A DNA stretch of 64,000 bases from an uncultured Polaribacter sp. (lineage in GTDB: Bacteria > Bacteroidota > Bacteroidia > Flavobacteriales > Flavobacteriaceae), in assembly GCF_947497695.1 (NCBI RefSeq), contig NZ_CANMHM010000008.1:1-64000 (forward strand). The letters are read 5' to 3'. How positions within the stretch are numbered: position 1 is the stretch's first letter; each line of letters begins with the position of its first letter. A program made the translations under genes and the position numbers. The notes under the pieces are model-generated. The model saw nothing but the letters and a program-made list of their open reading frames with translations, was not told the DNA's origin and searched no databases. Shown in pieces: positions 46,804 to 55,137 of this stretch.

Positions 46804-46844
46804 TTTTTTGTAGTTAAATTAAAAAAAGTAAAATTCTTTTTTAC

Positions 46845-47372
46845 TTAATCTTCTTTATTGTTTTTTAATATTAATGCTAGTAACAAACCAGCAATAGAAG
46901 CAACTACTAATGTAGAAAAGTATCCTTTTATTTGTGCTACTAAAGAAAAATTATTTTGACTTTTTAAACCTTCAATTGTTTCATCAATTTTATCAATTGG
47001 AGCATTCATATTCTCCATTATTTCAGTAGTTTTAGAAATTGTAATTTCTTTAACAGTAGCTTGTAAATCAGGGTCAATAACAATAAAAATTAAAATTGTT
47101 ACTATTGTTGATAGTAGAAAAGCTAAAGCATTTGATATAAAGAATACAGTAAAACCTTCTTTAAAAGTGATAAAACCATTTTGTGTTTTCTTTAAGTCTC
47201 CAATAACCCAAAGCCCATTTACAAAAAAGCCTAATACAAGTATGCCAAGATACCAATAACTGGCAAAAAAATTATTATCTATTACATAAGCGTATAATAA
47301 TAATAGTACTAAAAACAACCCAAAGTACAAACCAAAATGAACACCTTTAGTTTTTATAATTTTATCCTCCAT
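46845..47372 (-). CDS. DUF4199 family membrane protein
   Basis: Function unknown. The 175-residue protein has four predicted membrane spans (about 14-33, 36-57, 77-100 and 150-170). An extracytoplasmic acidic loop lies between spans 3 and 4. KKTQNGFITFKEGF before span 3 is typical of DUF4199. The family often neighbours a DPM1-like GT2 in Bacteroidota, as here (41-bp gap), which hints at a glycolipid role. A TATATTTG -7 box lies upstream at 47395-47402. Confidence 0.75.
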   Translation of the reverse strand: MEDKIIKTKGVHFGLYFGLFLVLLLLYAYVIDNNFFASYWYLGILVLGFFVNGLWVIGDLKKTQNGFITFKEGFTVFFISNALAFLLSTIVTILIFIVIDPDLQATVKEITISKTTEIMENMNAPIDKIDETIEGLKSQNNFSLVAQIKGYFSTLVVASIAGLLLALILKNNKED

Positions 47373-47512
47373 TTTTAATATTTTATTAATGAGACAAATA
47401 TATTCATTTACTTTTTGATAGTTTTTACTTTTTAAGAAAGATTGTAAACTATCACAACAATTAATTAATAATCAAAGTATTAAAAAAGTTGCAAAAAATA
47501 ACTCTTTTTTTA

Positions 47513-47543
47513 ATTGTTAAAATAAAAATGTATTGTAAATTTG
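47513..47543 (+). promoter_or_regulatory. Promoter of the SRP RNA gene
   Basis: ATTG (47513-47516), 19 bases, then TAAATTTG (47536-47543). The RNA 5' end lies 5 bases after the -7 box, exactly where initiation is expected. Confidence 0.85.
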
Positions 47544-47547
47544 CCAC

Positions 47548-47641
47548 GGCAAGTCCTACACAACTAGCTCCCTTTGAATCCTCCAGGGTGGGAACACAGC
47601 AAAGGTATTAGGTTGTAGCAGTGTGATGTAGGTAGCTTGCC
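47548..47641 (+). ncRNA. ffs: Signal recognition particle RNA (4.5S-like, small bacterial type)
   Basis: The 94-nt RNA folds into a long hairpin closed by GGCAAG and CTTGCC, with TCCTACA pairing TGTAGG. The conserved apical Ffh-binding part is represented by CCAGGGTGGGAACACAGCA, with its GGAA-type loop and asymmetric AGCA bulge. A run of seven T follows as terminator. It targets ribosomes making membrane and secreted proteins. Confidence 0.92.
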
Positions 47642-47733
47642 TTTTTTTATGCCTTAAAGTTTCGTTCTGAAAAAAGGTGTCTTTCATTTTAACTTTTTTA
47701 ACTTTACAACTTTTATACTTTAAAATTAATTTC

Positions 47734-48537
47734 ATGTCTAAAGTTGTTTTAGTTACAGGTGCTTCTTCAGGAATAGGAAAAGCAATTGCTATTTTTTTAT
47801 CTGAAAATGGATATAAAGTTTATGGAACAAGTAGGAATCCTAAAAAACCAAATAATTTTTCTTTTGAATTGATTGCCTTAGATGTTTTAAAGGTTGATAG
47901 CATAAATACTGCAATTGATTTGGTAATACAAAAAGAAGGTAGACTAGATGTTTTGGTAAACAATGCAGGTATGGGAATTACAGGGCCTATTGAAGATACA
48001 CCAACTGATGAAATGAGAAGTGTTTTTAACACCAATCTTTTTGGTGCTGTTGATGTAATGAAAGCTGTTTTACCACAAATGCGTAAACAAAAAGCTGGTA
48101 TTATTATAAATGTAACTTCTATTGCAGGTTATATGGGTTTGCCTTTCAGGGGATTATATTCTGCCACAAAAGGAGCTTTAGAAATTGTTACAGAAGCAGT
48201 TAGTATGGAGGTAAAACCTTTTGGAATTAAAGTTGTAAATGTTGCTCCTGGAGATTTTGCGACCAATATTGCAGCAGGAAGATATCATACACCCGTTTTT
48301 GAAAACTCTGCTTATAAAGAAAATTATCAAGCAAATTTAGATTTAATGGATGCTCATGTAACTGGAGGAATGAATCCTGTAGAAATGGCGAAAGTTATTT
48401 TTAAAATTATCAATACAAAGAATCCTAAAATTCATTATAAAGTTGGTGGTTTTATGGAGAAACTTTCGATTGTTTTAAAAAGAATTTTGCCAGATAGAAT
48501 TTACGAGAAAATTTTAATGAATCATTATAAATTGTAA
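47734..48537 (+). CDS. SDR family oxidoreductase
   Basis: The 267-residue short-chain dehydrogenase has the cofactor motif TGASSGIG, NNAG, the catalytic serine in VTSIAGYMG and YX3K in YSATKGAL. The C-terminal hydrophobic and basic tail (VLKRILPDRIYEKI) suggests a membrane-associated substrate. I start it at 47734 (MSKVVLVTGASSG). The longer frame to 47677 adds 19 residues encoded by an AACTTTT-like tract and has no family support. Substrate unknown. Confidence 0.87.
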   Translation: MSKVVLVTGASSGIGKAIAIFLSENGYKVYGTSRNPKKPNNFSFELIALDVLKVDSINTAIDLVIQKEGRLDVLVNNAGMGITGPIEDTPTDEMRSVFNTNLFGAVDVMKAVLPQMRKQKAGIIINVTSIAGYMGLPFRGLYSATKGALEIVTEAVSMEVKPFGIKVVNVAPGDFATNIAAGRYHTPVFENSAYKENYQANLDLMDAHVTGGMNPVEMAKVIFKIINTKNPKIHYKVGGFMEKLSIVLKRILPDRIYEKILMNHYKL

Positions 48538-48547
48538 TTTTTACATG

Positions 48548-48581
48548 ATGGTTTACAGGTTTAAAAAACTTTATAAATCTT
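48548..48581. repeat. Degenerate copy of the AGACCTCACAGGTTTT palindrome
   Basis: The core TTACAGGTTTAAAAAACTTTA and the ATCT ending resemble the perfect copy at 55273-55305. The two arms no longer pair fully. It lies 11 bp after the SDR gene. Confidence 0.4.
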
Positions 48582-48627
48582 AAAAAAAATATTTTTACTA
48601 AGCTTACCAATTTTGTTAATAACTAAC

Positions 48628-48635
48628 TATCTTTG
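48628..48635 (+). promoter_or_regulatory. -7-like box at the edge of repeat copy E
   Basis: TATCTTTG matches TAnnTTTG and overlaps the first base of repeat copy E. Transcription from here would start in the repeat and continue into tal. No correctly spaced -33 box is seen. Confidence 0.4.
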
Positions 48636-48722
48636 CGTTAGGGATTGAAGCAATTGTTTGAGCTCTCATGCTTTTTTGCATGAAGCGAGTGCGTAAAGCC
48701 CGACCTTTTTAGGGAACGCCCA
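48635..48722 (+). repeat. Dispersed structured repeat, copy E (outer type II, inner type y)
   Basis: It starts GCGTTAGGGATTGAAGC, has GTTTGAGCTC, a TCATGC/GCATGA hairpin with a T6 loop, AGCGAGTGCGTAAAGCCCGAC, and ends AGGGAACGCCCA. The outer GCGTT pairs AACGC. It lies in the SDR-tal gap. Confidence 0.82.
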
Positions 48723-48808
48723 ATTTATAGATATAATTTTGCTAAAAATAATGCAAAATCACTCGAACTAAAAACAGATTTTAATAAAATACAAATAAAT
48801 ATACAAGA

Positions 48809-49462
48809 ATGAAATTTTTTATAGACACAGCAAATTTAGAGCAAATTAAAGAAGCACAAGCTTTAGGAATTTTAGATGGTGTTACTACAAACCCATCTTT
48901 AATGGCTAAAGAAGGCATTACTGGTGAAACTAATATTATTAATCATTACAAAGAAATTTGTGAGTTAGTAGATGGTGATGTTTCTGCAGAAGTAATTTCT
49001 ACAGATTTTGATGGAATGGTTAGAGAAGGTGAGGCTTTGGCAGCTTTAAACCCTCAAATTGTGGTAAAATTACCAATGATAAAAGATGGTGTAAAAGCGT
49101 GTAAATATTTTTCTTCTAAAGGTATTAAAACCAACGTAACTTTAGTGTTTTCTGTTGGTCAGGCTTTATTGGCTGCAAAAGCAGGTGCAACGTATGTTTC
49201 TCCGTTTTTAGGTCGTTTAGATGATATTTCTACAGATGGAATGAACTTGATTTCTGAGATACGATTGGTTTTTGATAACTATAAATTTAAAACTCAAATT
49301 TTAGCAGCATCTGTAAGAAACACAATGCATATTGTAAATTGTGCAAAATTAGGTTCTGATGTAATGACTGGACCTTTAAGTGCAATTGAAGGTTTGTTAA
49401 AACACCCTTTAACAGATAGTGGTTTGGCTACGTTTTTAGCAGATTACCAAAAAGGAAACTAG
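48809..49462 (+). CDS. Transaldolase-like / fructose-6-phosphate aldolase
   Basis: The 217-residue protein belongs to the short transaldolase group (TalC/FSA). It has [13 protein letters not shown] (24-36), the Schiff-base lysine K87 in [23 protein letters not shown] and SPFLGRLDD. Such proteins serve either the pentose phosphate pathway or aldol cleavage of fructose-6-phosphate. Sequence alone does not decide. Repeat copy F and a strong terminator follow. Confidence 0.9.
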   Translation: MKFFIDTANLEQIKEAQALGILDGVTTNPSLMAKEGITGETNIINHYKEICELVDGDVSAEVISTDFDGMVREGEALAALNPQIVVKLPMIKDGVKACKYFSSKGIKTNVTLVFSVGQALLAAKAGATYVSPFLGRLDDISTDGMNLISEIRLVFDNYKFKTQILAASVRNTMHIVNCAKLGSDVMTGPLSAIEGLLKHPLTDSGLATFLADYQKGN

Positions 49463-49482
49463 AATTTTAAATATAATTATTA

Positions 49483-49590
49483 GAAGCTATTTCCTGCTTT
49501 TCATTATATCTTTTTGCTGAAAAAGCAAAAAGGATGAAGCCTGTCTTGAGCGAAGTCGAAAGGTTTCAATCAGGGCTAAAACTTGTTTGC
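49483..49590 (-). repeat. Dispersed structured repeat, copy F (outer type I, inner type x)
   Basis: On the minus strand it begins GCAAACAAGTTTTAGCCCTG. It has an insert CTTTCGACTTCGCTCAAGAC, a TTTTTGC/GCAAAAA hairpin and GATATAATGAAAAGC, and ends AGGAAATAGCTTC. The outer stem here is CCTG/CAGG, where copies A and D have CCAG/CTGG. It is in the 3' untranslated region of tal. Confidence 0.82.
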
Positions 49591-49619
49591 GAGCTAATAG
49601 CTAATAAATAAAATTAAAG

Positions 49620-49666
49620 AGTCGTTAACTTTCATAGTAATAAATGAAAGTTTGCGACTTTTTTAA
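49620..49666 (+). terminator. Intrinsic terminator downstream of tal and repeat F
   Basis: AGTCGTTAACTTTCAT (49620-49635) pairs with ATGAAAGTTTGCGACT (49644-49659) at 15 of 16 positions including one G-T. A T run follows. Confidence 0.85.
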
Positions 49667-49717
49667 CTTTAATAACTTTTTGACTTTGTAACTTTGTGCC
49701 TTTGTAACTTTGCAACT
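49664..49717 (+). repeat. AACTTTG short-period tract before menD
   Basis: Roughly 8-bp units (TAACTTTA, TAACTTTT, GACTTTG, TAACTTTG, TGCCTTTG, TAACTTTG) run up to the menD start. Two units, at 49689-49696 and 49705-49712, are full matches to the -7 promoter consensus TAnnTTTG. Confidence 0.65.
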
Positions 49718-49724
49718 ATATTAA

Positions 49725-51407
49725 ATGTACCCAAAGAAACCTTTAGCACAATTAGTAATTTCAGCATGTACTCAATTTAAAATTGATACAGTTGTGATTT
49801 CTCCAGGTTCTAGAAATGCACCCTTAACAATTGGTTTTTCTAATCATCCAGAAATAGAAACTTTAAGTGTTGTTGATGAGCGTTGTGCTGCTTTTTTTGC
49901 TTTAGGCATTGCACAACAAACCCAAAAACCTGTGGCAATTTTATGTACTTCTGGTTCTGCGTTGTTAAATTATTATCCTGCAATTGCAGAGGCTTTTTAT
50001 AGCAATATTCCTTTAGTTGTAATTTCTGCAGACAGACCTAAACATTTAATAGATATTGGAGATGGACAAACAATACGCCAAGAAAACGTATTTGCAAATC
50101 ATATGCTGTTTTCTGCCAATTTAATAGAGAACGAAAAATATAAAACGAGAAATTCTCAGTTAATAGGAGAGGCTTTGCAAATGGCTGTTTCACAACAAGG
50201 ACCAGTACATATTAATGTGCCTTTTGATGAACCTTTATATGAAACTATACCTGAGCTAACAAAATTCAATTTCCCTCATATTTCTTTAAGTTCTTTAGAT
50301 AATTCTCATATAAACTATAAAGATTTATCCAAAAAATGGAACGCTGCAAAAAAGAAAATGATTTTGGTAGGTGTCAATTATCCTGATGATCAGCTACATA
50401 AATTAATGGATTTGTATGCAGAAGATGAATCTGTTTTATTGTTTACAGAAACCACTTCAAATTTAAGACACAAAAAAGCCATAGACTCTATAGATCAACT
50501 TATTTTTTCTTTGGATGATGAAGCTTTTAAAGAATTGCAGCCAGATATTTTAATCACATTTGGAGGCATGATTGTTTCTAAAAGAATCAAACGATTTTTA
50601 AGAGAGTATCAACCCAAACATCATTGGGATATTGATGCCAGAAAAGCAACAAATACCTATTTTTGTTTATCAGAATTTATACAAACAACACCTGTAGATT
50701 TTTTCTTTAATTTTAATCAATTTGTTTCAAAGATAAAAAGCGATTATCAACCAAAATGGTTGCAAATTAGAGCGTACAGAAGAGCAAAACATACTGAATA
50801 TTTTAAAAATTTAAAACATTCTGATTTTAAAGTTTTTGAGCAGGTTTTAAATAAAATTCCAGAAAATTCTGAGCTACAAATTAGCAATAGTTCTATCATT
50901 AGATATGCTCAATTATTTTCTATTAAAGACTCTATAAATATTTATTCCAATAGAGGCACAAGTGGAATTGATGGAAGCACAAGTACAGCTATTGGTGCAG
51001 CTTTTGCAAATAAAAAACAGACAGTTTTTATTACGGGAGATTTAAGTTTTTTCTACGATTCTAATGCGTTGTGGAATGCAAATATTCCTGCAAGTTTTAG
51101 AATTATTATCATCAATAATTCTGGTGGAGGAATTTTTAAAATTATACCTGGACCAAAATCTACAAACGCAGCAAAATATTTTGAAACGCCACATTGTTTA
51201 ACAGCAGAACATTTGTGTAAAATGCATGGGTTTGAGTATCAAAAAGCATTTGCATCAGAAGAAGTAACACAAGAATTAAAAGGTTTTTTTGAAACAAGTA
51301 CTGAAATGAATTCAGCATCTTCGAAAAAACCAAAAATATTAGAAATCTTTACGCCAAGTGAAGAAAATGATTTAGTTTTAAAAGATTATTTTAAATACAT
51401 ACAATAA
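49725..51407 (+). CDS. menD: 2-succinyl-5-enolpyruvyl-6-hydroxy-3-cyclohexene-1-carboxylate synthase
   Basis: MenD is a thiamine-diphosphate enzyme of menaquinone synthesis. The 560-residue protein has VISPGSRNAPLTIGF, the cofactor-activating glutamate in VDERCAAFFALG, and LCTSGSALLNYYPA. The diphosphate-binding region is TGDLSFFYDSNALWN, followed by INNSGGGIFKIIPG. The stop codon overlaps the next start by one base (TAATG). No other men genes are in the window. Confidence 0.94.
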   Translation: MYPKKPLAQLVISACTQFKIDTVVISPGSRNAPLTIGFSNHPEIETLSVVDERCAAFFALGIAQQTQKPVAILCTSGSALLNYYPAIAEAFYSNIPLVVISADRPKHLIDIGDGQTIRQENVFANHMLFSANLIENEKYKTRNSQLIGEALQMAVSQQGPVHINVPFDEPLYETIPELTKFNFPHISLSSLDNSHINYKDLSKKWNAAKKKMILVGVNYPDDQLHKLMDLYAEDESVLLFTETTSNLRHKKAIDSIDQLIFSLDDEAFKELQPDILITFGGMIVSKRIKRFLREYQPKHHWDIDARKATNTYFCLSEFIQTTPVDFFFNFNQFVSKIKSDYQPKWLQIRAYRRAKHTEYFKNLKHSDFKVFEQVLNKIPENSELQISNSSIIRYAQLFSIKDSINIYSNRGTSGIDGSTSTAIGAAFANKKQTVFITGDLSFFYDSNALWNANIPASFRIIIINNSGGGIFKIIPGPKSTNAAKYFETPHCLTAEHLCKMHGFEYQKAFASEEVTQELKGFFETSTEMNSASSKKPKILEIFTPSEENDLVLKDYFKYIQ

Positions 51408-51895
51408 TGAGTTTACAAGAAGATTTTAATGAAGAAGATGAAAATTTGCAAGAAGAAAATAGTTTTCAAGAATTTGAATACGACTTTAAAGAAGGCGATA
51501 AAGTAAACTTAGTAATAGAAACTGAAACGGGTTTAGGCTATACTGTTTTAATTAATGAAGAATTTGATGGATTGCTTTTTAGAAGTGAAGTTTTTCAGGA
51601 TTTAGAAGAAAATATGGAAGTTGTTGGCTACATCAAAAAAATTAGAGAAGATGGTAAAATAGATGTTTCTCTTCGTCCACAAGGTTTTAGAAACGTAATT
51701 GATGCTGATGTAGAAAAAGTATTAGAAAAGCTTAAAAAGAGTAGAGAAGGTTTTTTATTGTTAACAGATAAAAGTAGTCCAGATTCGATTCGTTTTCATA
51801 TGAAAATGAGCAAAAAAGCCTTTAAAAAAGCAGTGGGTAATTTGTACAAACAAAAATTGATTGTAATTAAAGAGGATCGAATTGAGTTGGTGTAA
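51407..51895 (+). CDS. S1-like RNA-binding protein (CvfB-related)
   Basis: The 162-residue protein has a very acidic N-terminal tail (about 1-25), then an S1-like OB fold (GDKVNLVIETETGLGYTVLI, GLLFRSEVF, VVGYIKKIREDGKIDVSLRP). A winged-helix end (IRFHMKMSKKAFKKAVGNLY) follows. This corresponds to the C-terminal half of CvfB/YitL proteins. It overlaps menD by one base and must be cotranscribed. A role in RNA binding is inferred from fold only. Confidence 0.75.
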   Translation: MSLQEDFNEEDENLQEENSFQEFEYDFKEGDKVNLVIETETGLGYTVLINEEFDGLLFRSEVFQDLEENMEVVGYIKKIREDGKIDVSLRPQGFRNVIDADVEKVLEKLKKSREGFLLLTDKSSPDSIRFHMKMSKKAFKKAVGNLYKQKLIVIKEDRIELV

Positions 51896-51924
51896 AAATT
51901 GCAAGGAATACTCTTAGCTTTTAC

Positions 51925-52070
51925 TTTGCCACTAATTCACAAATTTTTAACCTTCAATTATCTTGAATATCAATTTTAATCTTTAATTACTTAAATGAAA
52001 ACCTTGGGTTTTTAAATTTGTGAAATTGTTTTAGTTTAAATCATAAAATAATTCGTGAATTCGTGGCAAG
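51925..52070. repeat. 146-bp element with 21-bp imperfect inverted ends
   Basis: TTTGCCACTAATTCACAAATT at the left differs at three positions from the complement of the right end, CTTGCCACGAATTCACGAATT, one of the three being a tolerated G-T pair in RNA. A further AATTTGTGAAATTG lies inside. No ORF is present. It could be a degenerate miniature element or a long RNA hairpin. It fills most of the 296-bp gap before the small ORF. Confidence 0.65.
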
Positions 52071-52191
52071 GTTTTAGAGTTTATCATTTTTTAAAAAGTA
52101 TGAGTTTACCCTTGTAATAGTTGTCATATAATTATTAAATTTGTATTTAATAATTAATGTGTACTTATATTAAATAATAAAACGTATAATA

Positions 52192-52359
52192 ATGTCTGAT
52201 AAAGTTTTAGAATTTATAAATAACGGTATTTTCGAAATTGAAGGAGCAAGTGATTTTTTCTTTAAATTTAAAAAAGAATATCCTACTTATGATGATATTA
52301 AAAGAGAATACAATGAAGCTACAGGTATTAAAGACCAAATAAAAAACCTGTGTATCTAA
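52192..52359 (+). CDS. Small hypothetical protein, 55 residues
   Basis: An ATG-started frame encodes a 55-residue acidic protein (MSDKVLEFINNGIFEIEGAS, a FFFKFKKEYPTYDDIKREY stretch, and the end IKNLCI). It has no signal peptide or membrane span and would be mostly helical. Codon use is like its neighbours, which supports a real gene. The gap on both sides is free of other genes. I recognise no family. Confidence 0.55.
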   Translation: MSDKVLEFINNGIFEIEGASDFFFKFKKEYPTYDDIKREYNEATGIKDQIKNLCI

Positions 52360-52487
52360 TTATTATTAGCTGTTAATAAAGGTAAAATAATATATTGTGC
52401 TAAAGATTTCCTGATAAAGAGACACAATCTTCTTTGACAACCATTCCTTTGAAATGTAAAGAGTGGAAAGCAAGTGCTAAAAATAGC

Positions 52488-53564
52488 TTAATCAAAAATA
52501 GCGTTCATTTTCCCCCACAATTCATTATCAAAATTAGATAAAGCAAAATTAGCATCTTCTGCAGATTCTCCCATTCTAACAATAACCAGTTTTTTACTTG
52601 GTACAATATAAATTTTCTGATCATTTTTACCCAAAGCACAAAACATATCTGCAGGAGCATTAGGAATTAACGCTCCATTAAATTGAATTTGAGTATTAGG
52701 CAAATGATAATTTTCTTTTCCGTTTAACCACCATAAATAACCATAAGCATTATTAATATTTTGAGAAGTATTTGTTGCTTCGGTTATAAATTTTTCTGAA
52801 ATAATTTGTGTGTTTTCCCACTTTCCTTTTGCAGAAATTAACAAGCCAAAACGAACCATACTTCTAGTATTACTCCAATAAACATTTAAATCATTTAAAC
52901 GTATCCAAGCACCAGACATGCCTATTTTATTTTTTAAATTTAAGTTAAAGTAGTTGTTCCAAGTTCTTTTAGCAGCAGAAGCAACAACTTCTTGCATTTT
53001 TACATATACATTATGATAGGCCCAACGTTTACCAGCATCAGCAATGTATTTTAAGTTAGAAGCAGAAACATCATCCCCTAAAGAATCATCCAATCCAGAA
53101 CTCATAGAAAGTAAATGTTTACACGTAATTAAATTTTCTTTTTCAAGCGGAGCAGAAGTCCAACCTGTATTTAAGTAATCAGATACTTTATTGTTTAGAC
53201 TGATAAGACCTTTGTCTTCTGCAATTCCTGCAACTGTAACAGTTAATGTTTTACCTGCACTTGCCCAATACCAATTAGAACTAGCAGTATGGGTATTAAA
53301 ATATTCTTCAACCACAATTTTTCCATTGTGTAGAATCATAAAACTTTTGGTGTTTTTTTCTTCCAAGAAATCGAGTAGAGGTGGTAATTGATTTTCATTC
53401 CAATTTAAATCTGAAATTGCTTTTGTTTCCCAAGAATTAGAATTAATCGGTGGGAAATAGATGTTTTCTTCAACAATAGGTTCTTTAATGATTATCTCTT
53501 CATCTTTAGAAGAACAACAAAACAATAGGAAAGTAAACAATAAAACATAAATAGATAATTTCAT
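52488..53564 (-). CDS. Serine hydrolase of the beta-lactamase (class C / esterase) family, lipoprotein
   Basis: The 358-residue protein has a lipoprotein signal (LLFTFLLFCCSSKDE, lipidated cysteine at 16 or 17). A penicillin-binding/esterase domain follows, with SXXK at S102-K105 in WASAGKTLTV and the YXN-type motif YHN in WAYHNVYVKM. MSSGLDDSLGDD and YGYLWWLNGKENYHL are typical of the EstB-like group. It is probably an envelope esterase or peptidase. Real beta-lactamase activity is not implied. Confidence 0.86.
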   Translation of the reverse strand: MKLSIYVLLFTFLLFCCSSKDEEIIIKEPIVEENIYFPPINSNSWETKAISDLNWNENQLPPLLDFLEEKNTKSFMILHNGKIVVEEYFNTHTASSNWYWASAGKTLTVTVAGIAEDKGLISLNNKVSDYLNTGWTSAPLEKENLITCKHLLSMSSGLDDSLGDDVSASNLKYIADAGKRWAYHNVYVKMQEVVASAAKRTWNNYFNLNLKNKIGMSGAWIRLNDLNVYWSNTRSMVRFGLLISAKGKWENTQIISEKFITEATNTSQNINNAYGYLWWLNGKENYHLPNTQIQFNGALIPNAPADMFCALGKNDQKIYIVPSKKLVIVRMGESAEDANFALSNFDNELWGKMNAIFD

Positions 53565-53641
53565 AAAGTTTTCTTTTTAAGACACTAATAATAACAAAAA
53601 GTTTAATTTAAAACAAAAATAGGTAATCAATAATCATTATG

Positions 53642-53649
53642 TATCTTTG
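53642..53649 (+). promoter_or_regulatory. -7 box upstream of rimO
   Basis: TATCTTTG matches TAnnTTTG and lies 23 bp before the rimO start. No good -33 box is present at the standard spacing. Confidence 0.45.
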
Positions 53650-53672
53650 CAATCGCTTAAATCGATATAAAA

Positions 53673-55025
53673 ATGCGTACAAAAACCATCAAAAAAAATA
53701 AAATAAACGTAGTTACTTTAGGTTGCTCTAAAAACGTTTATGATAGTGAAGTTTTAATGGGACAGTTAAAAGCCAATGGTAAAGAGGTTGTACATGAAGA
53801 CCCAGAAGATGATGGAAATATTGTTGTAATTAATACATGTGGTTTTATTGGTAAAGCCAAAGAAGAATCTATCGATACTATTTTGCATTATGCAAAAAGA
53901 AAAGAAGCAGGAAAAATTGATAAAGTTTTTGTTTCTGGTTGTTTAAGTGAACGTTACAAACCAGATTTAGAAGCAGAAATTACAAACGTAGATCAATATT
54001 TTGGTACGCATGATTTACCAAATTTATTACAAGCTTTAGAAGCAGATTATAAGCACGAATTAATTGGAGAACGTTTAACAACAACACCAAAACATTACGC
54101 TTATTTAAAAATTGCAGAAGGTTGTGACAGACCTTGTTCTTTTTGTGCAATCCCTTTAATGCGTGGAAAACACGTTTCTACACCTATAGAAGATATTGTG
54201 ATAGAAGCCACAAAATTAGCAGCAAAAGGAATTAAAGAAATAATGCTAATTGCACAAGATTTAACTTACTATGGGTTAGATATTTACAAAAAACGTGCTT
54301 TGGCAGATTTATTAGAAGCATTGGCAAAAGTAGATGGAATTGAGTGGATTAGAATGCATTATGCGTTTCCTACAGGTTTTCCAATGGATGTTTTGGAGGT
54401 AATGAAACGCGAGCCAAAAGTGTGTAATTATTTAGACATTCCGTTACAACACATTAATACTGAGTTGTTAAAATCGATGAAAAGAGGAACAACACACGAA
54501 AAAACAACTGCTTTAATTCATAAATTTAGAGAAGCTGTGCCAGAAATGGCAATTAGAACTACTTTAATTGTTGGGTATCCTGGAGAAACAGAAGCCATGT
54601 TTCAAGAACTAAAAGATTGGGTAGAAGAAATGCGTTTTGAACGTTTGGGTGCTTTTGAATATTCACACGAAGAAAATACAGGAGCTTATGTTTTAGAAGA
54701 TGATGTGCCTGCAGAGGTTAAGTTTCAAAGAGTCAATGAAATTATGGAAGTGCAGTCTCAAATTTCTTGGGAATTGAATCAAGCTAAAATAGGGAAGACT
54801 TTTAAATGTTTGTTCGATAGAAAAGACGGAGAGTTTTTCTACGGACGTACAGAATCTGATTCGCCAGATGTAGACAATGATGTTTTAGTAGATGCTAAAG
54901 AACATTATATTAAAATAGGGGAGTTTATTGATGTGAAAATACACGAAGCAGGAGATTACGATTTGTATGGAACACCTGTTAAAAAGCAAGAAAAACCAAT
55001 TCCGTTACATCAAAAAAGGAAATAA
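53673..55025 (+). CDS. rimO: Ribosomal protein S12 methylthiotransferase RimO
   Basis: RimO adds a methylthio group to an aspartate of ribosomal protein S12. The 450-residue radical-SAM protein has the N-terminal cluster cysteines C18, C56 and C90. The radical-SAM triad is C151, C155 and C158 in GCDRPCSFCAIP, and a C-terminal TRAM-like domain (about 370-450) ends it. VTLGCSKNVYDSEVLMG separates RimO from MiaB by the SKNxxDSE pattern. Confidence 0.94.
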   Translation: MRTKTIKKNKINVVTLGCSKNVYDSEVLMGQLKANGKEVVHEDPEDDGNIVVINTCGFIGKAKEESIDTILHYAKRKEAGKIDKVFVSGCLSERYKPDLEAEITNVDQYFGTHDLPNLLQALEADYKHELIGERLTTTPKHYAYLKIAEGCDRPCSFCAIPLMRGKHVSTPIEDIVIEATKLAAKGIKEIMLIAQDLTYYGLDIYKKRALADLLEALAKVDGIEWIRMHYAFPTGFPMDVLEVMKREPKVCNYLDIPLQHINTELLKSMKRGTTHEKTTALIHKFREAVPEMAIRTTLIVGYPGETEAMFQELKDWVEEMRFERLGAFEYSHEENTGAYVLEDDVPAEVKFQRVNEIMEVQSQISWELNQAKIGKTFKCLFDRKDGEFFYGRTESDSPDVDNDVLVDAKEHYIKIGEFIDVKIHEAGDYDLYGTPVKKQEKPIPLHQKRK

Positions 55026-55070
55026 TGATTACAAAGTTCCTGCAAGGTATTAAATTCAAAATTTTACTTT

Positions 55071-55132
55071 TGCTAACTGCTAACTGCTAACTGCTAACTG
55101 CTAACTGCTAACTGCTAACTGCTAACTGCTAA
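55071..55132 (+). repeat. Heptanucleotide tandem repeat (TGCTAAC)
   Basis: Eight uninterrupted copies of the 7-bp unit TGCTAAC plus a partial ninth lie 45 bp after the rimO stop and directly before repeat copy G. The unit count may vary between isolates. The tract is noncoding. Confidence 0.97.
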
Positions 55133-55137
55133 TTATT

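Noticed and set aside
48635-49590. Composite transposon around tal flanked by copies E and F
   Set aside because: E and F carry different outer and inner types, and there is no transposase. Two nearby copies of a dispersed repeat are the simpler reading.
52488-53564. Antibiotic-resistance beta-lactamase
   Set aside because: The motifs fit the broad serine hydrolase/esterase group, and nothing in the sequence or context points to resistance.
55071-55132. CRISPR array
   Set aside because: The 7-bp units are directly joined with no spacers, and there are no cas genes in the window.
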